From the NCBI GenBank assembly GCA_035712245.1, contig DASTBC010000099.1:1-38806 (forward strand): a DNA stretch of 38,806 bases, read 5' to 3'. Origin of the DNA: Candidatus Eisenbacteria bacterium (lineage in GTDB: Bacteria > Eisenbacteria > RBG-16-71-46 > SZUA-252). Below are positions 1 to 7,548 of this stretch, in pieces; within the stretch, counting starts at the first letter, position 1; each line of letters opens with the position of its first letter. Under the pieces are notes generated by a model that was not told the DNA's origin, made no database searches, and worked only from the letters and a program-made list of their open reading frames with translations. The translations under genes were made by a program, and so were the position numbers.

Positions 1-195
1 GACCTCGGGGAACACGTACCTCGACTCCACCTCGCGCGCCACGCCCTCGATCACCTGCGCCCTCGTCGAGGCATCGATGGAGAGGTCGGGGCGCGCCGGC
101 GCCGGCTCCGCGGCGGGTGCGCGCCGAGCACCGAGAGCCAGGGAGAGCGCCACGATCGTCAGCCGGACCATGATCCGGATCGCGCGCGCGCTCAT
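1..195 (-). CDS. Probable S41-family (C-terminal processing-like) peptidase, N-terminal fragment
   Basis: Only the first 65 codons are in the window; the gene runs off the left edge. Residues 1-30 look like a Sec signal peptide: basic start, hydrophobic core MVRLTIVALSLALGA, Ala-rich cleavage region. The mature start contains a helix followed by the phrase ESRYVFPEV, which is characteristic of the N-terminal helical domain of S41 peptidases of the IRBP/tail-specific type. That points to an exported serine protease, but the catalytic Ser/Lys region is outside the window. Its ATG overlaps the stop of the upstream DUF6249-type gene as ATGA (192-195), so the two are probably translationally coupled. 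The family call rests on one short motif; export is more certain than the family. Confidence 0.6.
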   Translation of the reverse strand, partial: MSARAIRIMVRLTIVALSLALGARRAPAAEPAPARPDLSIDASTRAQVIEGVAREVESRYVFPEV

Positions 196-593
196 GACTT
201 CCTCCTCGGCCACACGACCAGGCTGCTCGCGAGGAGGGCGACGCCGATCAGGATGGGAAGGAGCCCCATCACCCAGTGACTCTCGCGCGGCTCCAGCGTG
301 TAGCCTAGGATGGAGAGGCCAACGCCGAACGCCATCAGGATGAACGCTCCGATCAGGAGGCCATGCGCGCGCTTCAGCCGGCTGTCCCCCATCGAGTAGG
401 AGTCGGTGGCCGCTCCCATGATGACGGCGAGCTTCTCGGGGTCCGCGCCGCGCTCGATCGCGGCGATCCGCTCGCGGCGCGCCAACTCCTCGAGCCTGGC
501 TTGCGTGATCACCCGCACGATCGCCAGCGTGATCCCGCCGACGACCACGAGGATGGGGATGAAGATCGCCATGATCTTGCCAATGTCTTCCAT
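192..593 (-). CDS. Small two-region membrane protein, DUF6249-like
   Basis: Encodes 133 residues from the ATG at 593, preceded by a good ribosome site (GAGGAG about six bases upstream), so longer in-frame starts are unlikely. Residues 8-30 form one membrane helix. Then comes a charged stretch with LEELARRERIAAIERGADPE, a pattern typical of DUF6249 proteins, followed by two further hydrophobic helices (about 77-97 and 106-126) and a basic tail WPRRKS. The family has no firm biochemical function; in many genomes it lies beside sigma/anti-sigma genes, as here, where an ECF sigma gene diverges from it across about 108 bp. It overlaps the downstream peptidase start by 4 bp, suggesting one transcript. 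Family assignment is moderate; the membrane topology is directly visible. Confidence 0.7.
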   Translation of the reverse strand: MEDIGKIMAIFIPILVVVGGITLAIVRVITQARLEELARRERIAAIERGADPEKLAVIMGAATDSYSMGDSRLKRAHGLLIGAFILMAFGVGLSILGYTLEPRESHWVMGLLPILIGVALLASSLVVWPRRKS

Positions 594-701
594 CGTGCTC
601 TCCTCGGGGTTGAAGGGTCTCCGCGGAGCGGCTCGCAGGCCGTCCGCGACATCCTGTCCGCTCTCGACCCGTTGGACGGCCCCTCTCATCCCCGAAGTTT
701 C

Positions 702-1331
702 ATGAATCCTGCCGGGGCGATCCCCCCGTCCAACCCGGGGGTGAAGACCCAGCACGAGGCCGAGGCGCTTCTGCTCGAGCGGTGCCGGAAGGGGGACACC
801 CTGGCCTTCCGGGCCCTGGTCGAGGCGCACCAGGACCGCGCATACGCGCTGGCGCTACGCATCGTGCGGACCTCGCAGGATGCCGAGGAGGTGGCGCAGG
901 ACGCGTTCGTGAGGGCCTGGCGATCCATCGGCGAGTTCCGCGGAGACGCGGCGTTCGGGACGTGGCTCCACCGGATCGTGGTGAGACGCGCGCTCGATCG
1001 GGCGGAGACCCTGCGCGCGCGAAGCGCGAGAGAGGTGGAACGGGATGACGACTCCCCGGACCGGCTCGACTCCCAGGGGAGCGCGCATGGATCCGAGGCT
1101 GCGAGCTCTCCTCTGTCTCGCCGGCTCGCGCGGCTCCTGGCGTCGCTCCCGCCCGTGCAGCGGGCCGCGCTATCACTTCACTATTATGAGGACCGCTCCG
1201 TGAGCGAGATCGCGGCGCTGCTCGAGATGCCGGAGGGAACCGTCAAGACGCACATGAGCCGCGCCCGCGCGGCGCTGAGGCAGGCGTGGGCTCGCGAGGC
1301 ACGAACGGGCCTCGAAGGAGTGGACCGATGA
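702..1331 (+). CDS. ECF (sigma-70 family, RpoE-like) RNA polymerase sigma factor
   Basis: A 209-residue protein with the two-domain ECF layout. Region 2 spans about residues 30-98 and includes the polymerase-binding phrase DAEEVAQDAFVRAWRSI and the DNA-melting/-10 recognition part FGTWLHRIVVRRALD. A variable acidic linker (about 100-140) follows. Region 4 (about 143-198) contains LPPVQRAALSLHYYED and the helix-turn-helix MPEGTVKTHMSRARAALR. It should direct polymerase to a small regulon and be held inactive by the product of the next gene, whose ATG overlaps its stop (ATGA, 1328-1331). ATG at 702 was chosen because it begins just ahead of region 2; a GTG at 742 is a possible shorter start. 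No consensus ECF autoregulatory promoter was recognised upstream. Confidence 0.93.
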   Translation: MNPAGAIPPSNPGVKTQHEAEALLLERCRKGDTLAFRALVEAHQDRAYALALRIVRTSQDAEEVAQDAFVRAWRSIGEFRGDAAFGTWLHRIVVRRALDRAETLRARSAREVERDDDSPDRLDSQGSAHGSEAASSPLSRRLARLLASLPPVQRAALSLHYYEDRSVSEIAALLEMPEGTVKTHMSRARAALRQAWAREARTGLEGVDR

Positions 1332-1903
1332 CGTGCGCTGAATTCGACCGCTGGCTCGACGAAGGAATGCCCGAGGCGGATGCCGACGCCGCGAGGACGC
1401 ATGCCGGCTCGTGCACGCGATGCGCGGCCGCGCTCAAGGCGGCGCTCGCGATCGAGACCGCGTTCACGATCGAGATCTCGCGTGGCGAGGCGGGCGTGAC
1501 GGCACGCGCCGCTTCCATCCGCGCACCGGAGGGGTTCGCGTCGGGCGTCATGGCTCGGATCGGCGAGCTCGAAGGGATGCGGCGGCGGCACACAGCCGAG
1601 GCACCCTCGCAGGGTTGGTGGATCCGGGTCCTCTCCGATCCGGTCGCGACCGTCTCGATCACAGTGTCGCTCTTCATGGTCGCGCTCCTGATCTGGGATC
1701 CATCATGGGTCTTCGGGCTCACAGGGCAACTCGCCGGCCGCTGGCTGGCCTGGGTGGCGAACGCGGGGGACATTCCCTCGAGCGCCTCGATCCGGCTCGC
1801 GCTCCTCGCGACCGCGGTTCCGTTCGCGCTCTGGTTGGTCTGGAGGGTCGGACACGAGCTGGAACGCGCGCTCGTGCTCCAGATCACGCGCCCTCGAGCC
1901 TGA
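1328..1903 (+). CDS. Anti-sigma factor with zinc-finger (ZAS-type) motif and two membrane helices
   Basis: A 191-residue protein starting at the ATG that overlaps the sigma stop codon by 4 bp. The N-terminal cytoplasmic domain has the H-x3-C-x2-C signature of zinc-binding anti-sigma factors (His25, Cys29, Cys32) plus Cys3, which matches the fourth ligand position. Residues about 110-135 (VATVSITVSLFMVALLIW) and 160-181 (LALLATAVPFALWLVW) are membrane helices, so it should tether the sigma factor at the inner membrane. The stretch between the helices would face the periplasm. Co-translation with the sigma gene keeps their stoichiometry. An earlier in-frame ATG at 1286 lies inside the sigma gene and is not favoured. 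The signal it responds to cannot be told from sequence. Confidence 0.9.
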   Translation: MTCAEFDRWLDEGMPEADADAARTHAGSCTRCAAALKAALAIETAFTIEISRGEAGVTARAASIRAPEGFASGVMARIGELEGMRRRHTAEAPSQGWWIRVLSDPVATVSITVSLFMVALLIWDPSWVFGLTGQLAGRWLAWVANAGDIPSSASIRLALLATAVPFALWLVWRVGHELERALVLQITRPRA

Positions 1904-2007
1904 GCGCACGCCTGCGCGGGAGCATGAGGATCCTCGACTAGCGCCGGCTCGCCGCAGATCGCATCACGCACCCTCCCTGGGTCCCGCCCGTATTATCCTT
2001 ACCTCCC

Positions 2008-4272
2008 TTGAGCACCGCCCCCCGAGACATGCGCGCCGCGCTCCTCGCGGCCCTCGTCACCGCGGCCGCCATGATCGCGTACCAGGTCGGCGCCCGCGCG
2101 ACCCGCGACGCGCTCTTCCTGACCCACTTCCCCTTCCGGTACCTCCCGGCCATGATGGCGGGCTCGTCGGTGCTGGCGATCGCGCTCGCGTACGCCTCCA
2201 CGCGCGCGCTCACGCGATGGGGACCCGAGCGCGTCGTTCCCGCCGCGTTCGCGGCGAGCGGCCTCCTGCTCCTCGCGGAGTGGCTGATCTCGTTCGTGTC
2301 GGCGCCGGTGGCCGCGGTCCTCCTCTATCTCCACTACGGGTGTCTCGGCGCGCTCCTCGTCTCGGGGTTCTGGTCCTTCGTGAACGAGCGGTTCGATCCG
2401 CGCACGGCGAAGCGCCAGCTCGGGAGGATCACCGCGGCCGGAACCGTGGGCGGGCTCGTGGGAGGCGTGACGGCCACGCAGGTGGCGCAGTGGCTGCCCA
2501 TCACGGCCATGATGCCGATCCTGGCGGCCTTCCATCTCCTCAGCTCCGCGGCGGTGTCCAGGCTCCGCCTGGGAGCCTCTTCGATCCCCCCGCCCGCCTC
2601 CTCCGACGGGCCCTCGGGCGTGCGTGCCACGGCGCGATCGCCGTACATCCGCGGACTCATCACGCTCGTGCTCCTCGTCACGATCGTGGAAGGGCTGATC
2701 GATCTCACGCTGAAGAGCCGCGCGGCGGTCGACATGGGGGGAGGCGGAGGCCTGCTCCGGTTCTTCGCGCTCTACTACACGGGCCTCTCGCTCCTGACCG
2801 TCGTCGTCCAGGCGACGCTGAGCCGCTTCACGCTCGAGAAGCTCGGACCCGCGCGGGCCGCCGCGATCCTCCCCGCGGGGACCGCGGTGGCCGCGGCCGG
2901 GGCGGCGTTCTCCCCGAGTCTCATCACGGCCGCGATCGCGCGCGGCGTCGAGTACGTGATGTCGAACTCCGTCTACCGCGGCGGCTACGAGGTCCTCTTC
3001 ACGCCCGTCCCCGCTCGGGAGAAGCGCTCGATCAAGGCGCTCGCGGACGTGGGCGCGTCCCGCGCCGGCGACATCGTGGCCGCCGGGGTCGCGCAGGCCG
3101 TGCTCCTCCTGCCCCTCGCGAGGCCGGGCGTCGCGATCATGGCTCTCTCCTCCGCGATCTCGGTCTACGCGATCGTCCTCGCCTGCCGGCTCCACGCGGG
3201 CTACGTGCAGACGCTCGCGCGCGGCCTCGTGTCCCGCGCGGTGCAGCTCGACATCCGCGACGTCGAGGATCCCACGACCCGCTCGACCGTCCTCCAGACG
3301 CTCGGACCCCTGGCCCTGAGCCAGATCTTCCGGATCCCCAGGGACGGCGTGGCGGCGACGCCCAGGCCGACGAGGCCTGGGGACCCTGTCTCCGACGACC
3401 TCTCGAGCATCGTGGGGGCGCCGGAGAGCGAGGAGGCCGAGGAGCTGCGCCGCATCCGCGACCTCCACTCGCGCGACCCCGATCGCGTCCGGCGGCGCCT
3501 GAAGATGGACACGCTGTCGGCCGCGCACGCGCTCCACCTGATCCCGCTCCTCGGGTGGGACGACGTCGCGCGCGACGCGATCGAGGCGCTCCGGCGGATC
3601 GGCCCCGAGGCGACGGCGCCCCTCGTCGTGGCCCTGCTGGATCCGAACACGGACTTCGCCATCCGCCGGCGCATCCCGCTCGTGCTCGCGACGTACCGGG
3701 ATCCCGCGTCCGTTCGGGGGCTCTACCAGGGCCTCGCCGACCGCCGCTTCGAGGTGCGATACCGCTGCGGCCGCGCCCTCGCGCACCTCGCCGACCTCGA
3801 TCCCTCGCGTACCGTGTCGCGCGAGGAGGCGTTCCAGGCGGTCCTGCGCGAGATCGAATCCGGAGCCGGCGTGTGGGAGAGCCGGAAGATCCTGGACCGC
3901 ATGGACGACGAGGGATGGTCGCCCGTCATGGACGAGATGCTGCGCGACCGCGCGAACCGGAGCCTGGAGCACGTCTTCACGCTCCTCTCGCTCGCGCTTC
4001 CGAGACAGCCGCTCCGGATCGCGTTCCGGGGACTCCACACCGACGACCCGCTCCTGCGCGGAACGGCGCTCGAGTACCTGGAGAGCTCCCTCCCGCCCGA
4101 GATCCGGAGGCCGCTCTGGCCCTTCCTCGAGGACAACCGTCCCAAGCGCCCGCCGGAGGCGCGGCCGAGGGAGCAGGTGCTCCAGGATCTCCTCGAGTCG
4201 AACCACTCGATCGTGATCCGGCTGGAGGAGCTGAGGCGGAAGGACGAGCCGGAGGAACCCGACTCGCGCTGA
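2008..4272 (+). CDS. Nucleotide-transporter (Npt/Tlc)-like membrane protein with C-terminal HEAT repeats
   Basis: About 754 residues. The first ~420 form a polytopic MFS-type domain of roughly ten to twelve helices. The phrase FWSFVNERFDPRTAKRQLG followed by a Gly-rich helix GTVGGLVGG (about 121-154) is typical of bacterial proteins related to ATP:ADP antiporters. Residues about 480-740 are soluble alpha-helical repeats such as AIEALRRIGPEATAPLVVAL and LADRRFEVRYRCGRALAHL, which read as HEAT/PBS-lyase-like units. The fused form occurs in free-living bacteria, where nucleotide exchange is unproven, so substrate is unknown. The TTG at 2008 follows an AT-rich patch (TATTATCC) and has no ribosome site; the ATG at 2029 is an equally plausible start. 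It ends 12 bp from the convergent HtrA gene. Confidence 0.72.
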   Translation: MSTAPRDMRAALLAALVTAAAMIAYQVGARATRDALFLTHFPFRYLPAMMAGSSVLAIALAYASTRALTRWGPERVVPAAFAASGLLLLAEWLISFVSAPVAAVLLYLHYGCLGALLVSGFWSFVNERFDPRTAKRQLGRITAAGTVGGLVGGVTATQVAQWLPITAMMPILAAFHLLSSAAVSRLRLGASSIPPPASSDGPSGVRATARSPYIRGLITLVLLVTIVEGLIDLTLKSRAAVDMGGGGGLLRFFALYYTGLSLLTVVVQATLSRFTLEKLGPARAAAILPAGTAVAAAGAAFSPSLITAAIARGVEYVMSNSVYRGGYEVLFTPVPAREKRSIKALADVGASRAGDIVAAGVAQAVLLLPLARPGVAIMALSSAISVYAIVLACRLHAGYVQTLARGLVSRAVQLDIRDVEDPTTRSTVLQTLGPLALSQIFRIPRDGVAATPRPTRPGDPVSDDLSSIVGAPESEEAEELRRIRDLHSRDPDRVRRRLKMDTLSAAHALHLIPLLGWDDVARDAIEALRRIGPEATAPLVVALLDPNTDFAIRRRIPLVLATYRDPASVRGLYQGLADRRFEVRYRCGRALAHLADLDPSRTVSREEAFQAVLREIESGAGVWESRKILDRMDDEGWSPVMDEMLRDRANRSLEHVFTLLSLALPRQPLRIAFRGLHTDDPLLRGTALEYLESSLPPEIRRPLWPFLEDNRPKRPPEARPREQVLQDLLESNHSIVIRLEELRRKDEPEEPDSR

Positions 4273-4284
4273 GAACGAGGGGCG

Positions 4285-5781
4285 CTACTCGGCCTCGAAG
4301 GCGAGATAGAGGCGCCGCCCCATGCGATCCACGTCGAGCACGACGGGGTCGCCTCGCCGGAGCGGCTTCAGGGCCGCGTTGAGCGCGTCGAGATCGGTGA
4401 CCGGGCGATCATTCATCGCGTGGATCACGTCCCCGCTCTGGAGTCCCGTGTCCACCTGAGGGGCGTCCGCCGCGCGGGCCACCACGAGCACGCCGTGGCG
4501 CTGGCGAAGATAGGGGAGGAGCGGAAGGATCTTCTCCTCGACGTCCACCGCGAGCACCGAGAGCCGCGGGACGAGGCTGCGCTCCGACTTCACGAGCTCC
4601 GCGATCCGCGCGGGATCGTCCTCGCGCGCGATCACGGGCACGCGCCGGGTGAACCGCTGCGCTCCGCGGAGCACGGTGATCGTCGCGGAGTCGCCGGCGG
4701 CCCTCCGGTAGAGATTCACGTCGAACTGACGGCTGTTCTCCATCGTCTTTCCGTCCAGCGTGAGCACGATGTCGCCGGCGAGCAGGCCCGCCGCGGCGGC
4801 CGGAGAGCGCGGGTGGACGTCGGAGAGGATCACGCCCCAGGCCTGCGGCAGCTGGAGGCCCGCGGCCAGCGTCGGCGTGATCGTCTGCGCGACGACGCCG
4901 ATCGCCCCACGGTTCACACGGCCGTGCGATCGGATCTGCGTGTACACGGCCCGCACGATGTTGCTCGGGGCGGCGAAGCCGATCCCCTCGCTTCCGCCGG
5001 AGCGGGAATAGATGAGGGTGTTGATTCCCACCACGCGCCCCTCGGCGTTCACGAGCGGACCGCCGCTGTTCCCGGGATTGATGGGCGTGTCGGTCTGGAT
5101 GTAGACCATGGGGTCCCCCGGCTTGAGCTGCCGTCCCAGCGCGCTCACGACCCCCATCGAGACCGAGTTCTCGAACCCGAACGGGCTCCCGAACGCGAGG
5201 ACGATGTCCCCCTCGCCCAGGTCGTCCGAGTCGGCGAGCTCGAGGAACGGAAGGCCCGTCCGCTCGACCTTGACCAGGGCGAGGTCGGTCTCGAGGTCGA
5301 TCCCGACGACGCGGCCCTCGACCCGCTCGCTCGCGCCCTTCACGATCGACTTCCCGGGCGCGTCCGAGGCGGCGGGGCGCGCGAGAACGATCTCGAGCCG
5401 GCGCGCGCCCTCGACCACGTGCGCGTTCGTCACGATGTATCCGTCCGCGCTCACGAGGACTCCGGACCCGCCGCGCTGCTGGACGCCGAGCGCCGCGTCG
5501 GCGGCGGCGGAGCCGGGGGCCGGCCCGAGCGCGGTCGTCGCGATCCGGACCACCGCCGGGGACACGCGGTCGACGAGGGCCCGGAACTCGCGGCTGAGCG
5601 ATCCGAGCGATCCGCTCGCCGTGGCGGCGGCGCGGCCCTTCGGGGGAGGATCGGCGGCCATGGCCGCGCGGGGTCCGAGCGTTCCCGACGGCCCCGAGAG
5701 GGCGAGGGCCAGACCCGCCGCGAGGGCGAGGGGGCACGGAGCGAGCCGTACGGAAGCAAGCCGCGCGCGGGATCGATCCAT
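4285..5781 (-). CDS. Periplasmic HtrA/DegP-type serine protease with two PDZ domains
   Basis: 498 residues. A signal peptide covers about 1-43 (hydrophobic LALAAGLALALSG, cleavage near AMAA). The trypsin-like domain (about 60-285) has the full triad: His121 in TNAHVV, Asp166 in ETDLALVKV and Ser239 in NPGNSGGPL. A PDZ domain follows (about 290-382, with GVILSDVHPRSPAAAAGLLAGDIVL), then a second, more divergent PDZ (about 405-495, GLQSGDVIHAMNDRPV). The family degrades or chaperones misfolded periplasmic proteins. Its ATG shares a base with the kinase stop (TGATG at 5779-5783), so the two are almost certainly translationally coupled. All catalytic residues are present, so it should be active. 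Confidence 0.93.
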   Translation of the reverse strand: MDRSRARLASVRLAPCPLALAAGLALALSGPSGTLGPRAAMAADPPPKGRAAATASGSLGSLSREFRALVDRVSPAVVRIATTALGPAPGSAAADAALGVQQRGGSGVLVSADGYIVTNAHVVEGARRLEIVLARPAASDAPGKSIVKGASERVEGRVVGIDLETDLALVKVERTGLPFLELADSDDLGEGDIVLAFGSPFGFENSVSMGVVSALGRQLKPGDPMVYIQTDTPINPGNSGGPLVNAEGRVVGINTLIYSRSGGSEGIGFAAPSNIVRAVYTQIRSHGRVNRGAIGVVAQTITPTLAAGLQLPQAWGVILSDVHPRSPAAAAGLLAGDIVLTLDGKTMENSRQFDVNLYRRAAGDSATITVLRGAQRFTRRVPVIAREDDPARIAELVKSERSLVPRLSVLAVDVEEKILPLLPYLRQRHGVLVVARAADAPQVDTGLQSGDVIHAMNDRPVTDLDALNAALKPLRRGDPVVLDVDRMGRRLYLAFEAE

Positions 5782-7442
5782 CACTTCACCGCGTGCATCG
5801 TGGCCACCGGCGTCTCCTCGCGGATCGGCGTGGCCGGCGCCGAGGCGGGAGCGTGGTTCGCCCACCACTCCTCCGCGCGTTCGGAGCTCCAGAACTCCCG
5901 CACGGGCACCTCGGCGAGCATCTGGGCGAGGGCCTTCGTGGTCTGCGGACGGTCGGCCGGTTTCTTGGAGAGGCACGCCAGGATGATCCGATCCAGCTCG
6001 GGCGGAATGTCCAGCTCCGAGACCTGGGACGGAGGAGCGGGCACGGACTGGATGTGCTGCAGCATCATCTTGACGGGCGTCTCGCCGTCGAACACGAGCC
6101 GCCCCGTGAGGAGCCAGTATCCCACGCATCCCAGCGCGTAGATGTCGACGCTCGTGGTCACGCCTTCGCCGAGGGCCATCTCGGGCGCCATGAACGCCGG
6201 CGTTCCGGTCGTCACGTTGGGCTGGGTGACGAGCACGGTGTGGTCCTGCGCCGACCCGTGTTGGTGCTTCACGAGGCCGAAATCGAGCACCTTCACGAAG
6301 TCGACGCTGAGTCCGAGACGGCACGCGAAGATGTTCGAAGGCTTGATGTCCCGATGGATCAGATTCCGCGTGTGCGCCTCGCTCAGCGAGTGGCAGGCAT
6401 GGCGCAGGATGTGGATCGCGCGCGGAGGATGGACGGGGCCAAAGCGCTTGACCAGCGTCTCGAGATCGAAGCCTTCGAGCAGCTCCATCACGTAGTAGAA
6501 CGTCCCCTCGTCGGTCATGCCGAAGTCGTAGAGCGAGATCGTGTGCGGCGAGCGGAGGAGCGCGGCGGCCTGCGCCTCGCGTCGAAAGCGCTGGATCACG
6601 AGCTGCGCCGCTTCGGAGTTCCCCGCGCCGATCGTCTCGGGGCGGATCAGCTTGATGGCCGCGGGGCGTGCGAGGAGGCGGTGCCGCGCGGCGTAGACCT
6701 CGCCCATGCCGCCTCGTCCCAGGAGCTCGCCGATCTGATAGCTACCCAGATCGCGCGCCTGGTTCACCTGCCGGCCGAGGCCCATGATGATCTTCGCCGG
6801 AATCATCGCCAGCGCGACCGAGATGTAGTTCGGGAGGAAGTACCAGACCAGCGTATAGGCATCCGCGTCCATCGGCATCCCGCGAAGGGACGCGAACCAC
6901 ACCGCGAGCGGATCCAGTGTCGCGATGAGGAGCGACACCAGAAGCGTCTTGATCGGCGGCGTCGGCACGACGGAGGGATGGACCAGGATGATGAGGCAGA
7001 GCCACGAGATCCCGGCCGTGGTGATCACGGGATGCCAGTGGATGAGGATCGTGATGAGCGCGGCGGTGACGATCTGGAGTGCGAGACCGACGTTGATCAC
7101 CGCTTTGGGCTTCTCGCAAAACATGCGCGCGCCCGCGTACGTCAGGGCCGAGATCACGATGCCGAGGAACGCGATCTGGGTTCCGGGGAAGGGCCACACC
7201 ATGGTCCACGGTTTCGTGGGATCCGGGTTCCTGTGGGTGTGGCCGAGCAACGGCGCCACGACGTGGTTCATGAGGAGCGCGATCGCCCACATGGAAGCGA
7301 TCGTGATCGCCATGATCCGTACCCGCCCGCAGGACTGCCGCAGCACGTCGGGGGGGAGGGTCTTCCATCGGCTCCGGGTCGACGTCGCCGGGGACGACAC
7401 GACGGGGTTCGCCCGGGGGGCCGTGGAGCGGTCTGCCGTCAC
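5781..7442 (-). CDS. Membrane Ser/Thr protein kinase with six N-terminal membrane segments
   Basis: 553 residues from the GTG at 7442, chosen because GGAG lies about seven bases upstream; a longer frame would run into the upstream gene. Residues 1-40 are polar. Six hydrophobic segments follow (about 43-66, 84-104, 114-136, 139-160, 164-184, 197-222). The Hanks-type kinase domain spans about 235-510: Gly loop LGRGGMGEVY (241-250), Lys264 in AIK, Glu289, HRDIKPSN (363-370), DFG (387-389) and APE (419-421), all intact. The tail (511-553) is Pro/Ala-rich. Most bacterial kinases of this class place the kinase first and one helix after it; here the order is reversed. The gene overlaps htrA, hinting that envelope stress or proteolysis is the regulated process (inference). 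Confidence 0.92.
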   Translation of the reverse strand: MTADRSTAPRANPVVSSPATSTRSRWKTLPPDVLRQSCGRVRIMAITIASMWAIALLMNHVVAPLLGHTHRNPDPTKPWTMVWPFPGTQIAFLGIVISALTYAGARMFCEKPKAVINVGLALQIVTAALITILIHWHPVITTAGISWLCLIILVHPSVVPTPPIKTLLVSLLIATLDPLAVWFASLRGMPMDADAYTLVWYFLPNYISVALAMIPAKIIMGLGRQVNQARDLGSYQIGELLGRGGMGEVYAARHRLLARPAAIKLIRPETIGAGNSEAAQLVIQRFRREAQAAALLRSPHTISLYDFGMTDEGTFYYVMELLEGFDLETLVKRFGPVHPPRAIHILRHACHSLSEAHTRNLIHRDIKPSNIFACRLGLSVDFVKVLDFGLVKHQHGSAQDHTVLVTQPNVTTGTPAFMAPEMALGEGVTTSVDIYALGCVGYWLLTGRLVFDGETPVKMMLQHIQSVPAPPSQVSELDIPPELDRIILACLSKKPADRPQTTKALAQMLAEVPVREFWSSERAEEWWANHAPASAPATPIREETPVATMHAVK

Positions 7443-7521
7443 GCGCTCTCCAGAATAGGACGCAGGATGATTTCGATCGGGTGGACGAAGAGTCTGCCAC
7501 GGTTCGCGCCGGCAGACCAGC

Positions 7522-7535
7522 GCCGGAGCTCCGGC
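7522..7535. terminator. 14-bp perfect palindrome after the ABC-F gene
   Basis: GCCGGAGCTCCGGC is perfectly self-complementary. As RNA it gives a five-pair stem with an AGCT loop, beginning 13 bases after the ABC-F stop (minus strand) and about 80 bases before the kinase start. It could help end the ABC-F transcript or be a protein site in the kinase leader. There is no following T run, and such GC palindromes arise by chance in this composition. Confidence 0.3.
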
Positions 7536-7548
7536 TTGGCCCGCAACC

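Noticed and set aside
619-628. CTCCGCGGAG palindrome in the sigma/DUF6249 intergenic region as an operator
   Set aside because: GC palindromes of this length are expected by chance here and no promoter was found to relate it to.
2217-4382. Long plus-strand frame overlapping the transporter gene
   Set aside because: Its product is Arg/Pro/Gly-rich and featureless, while the overlapping frame has membrane helices and HEAT repeats.
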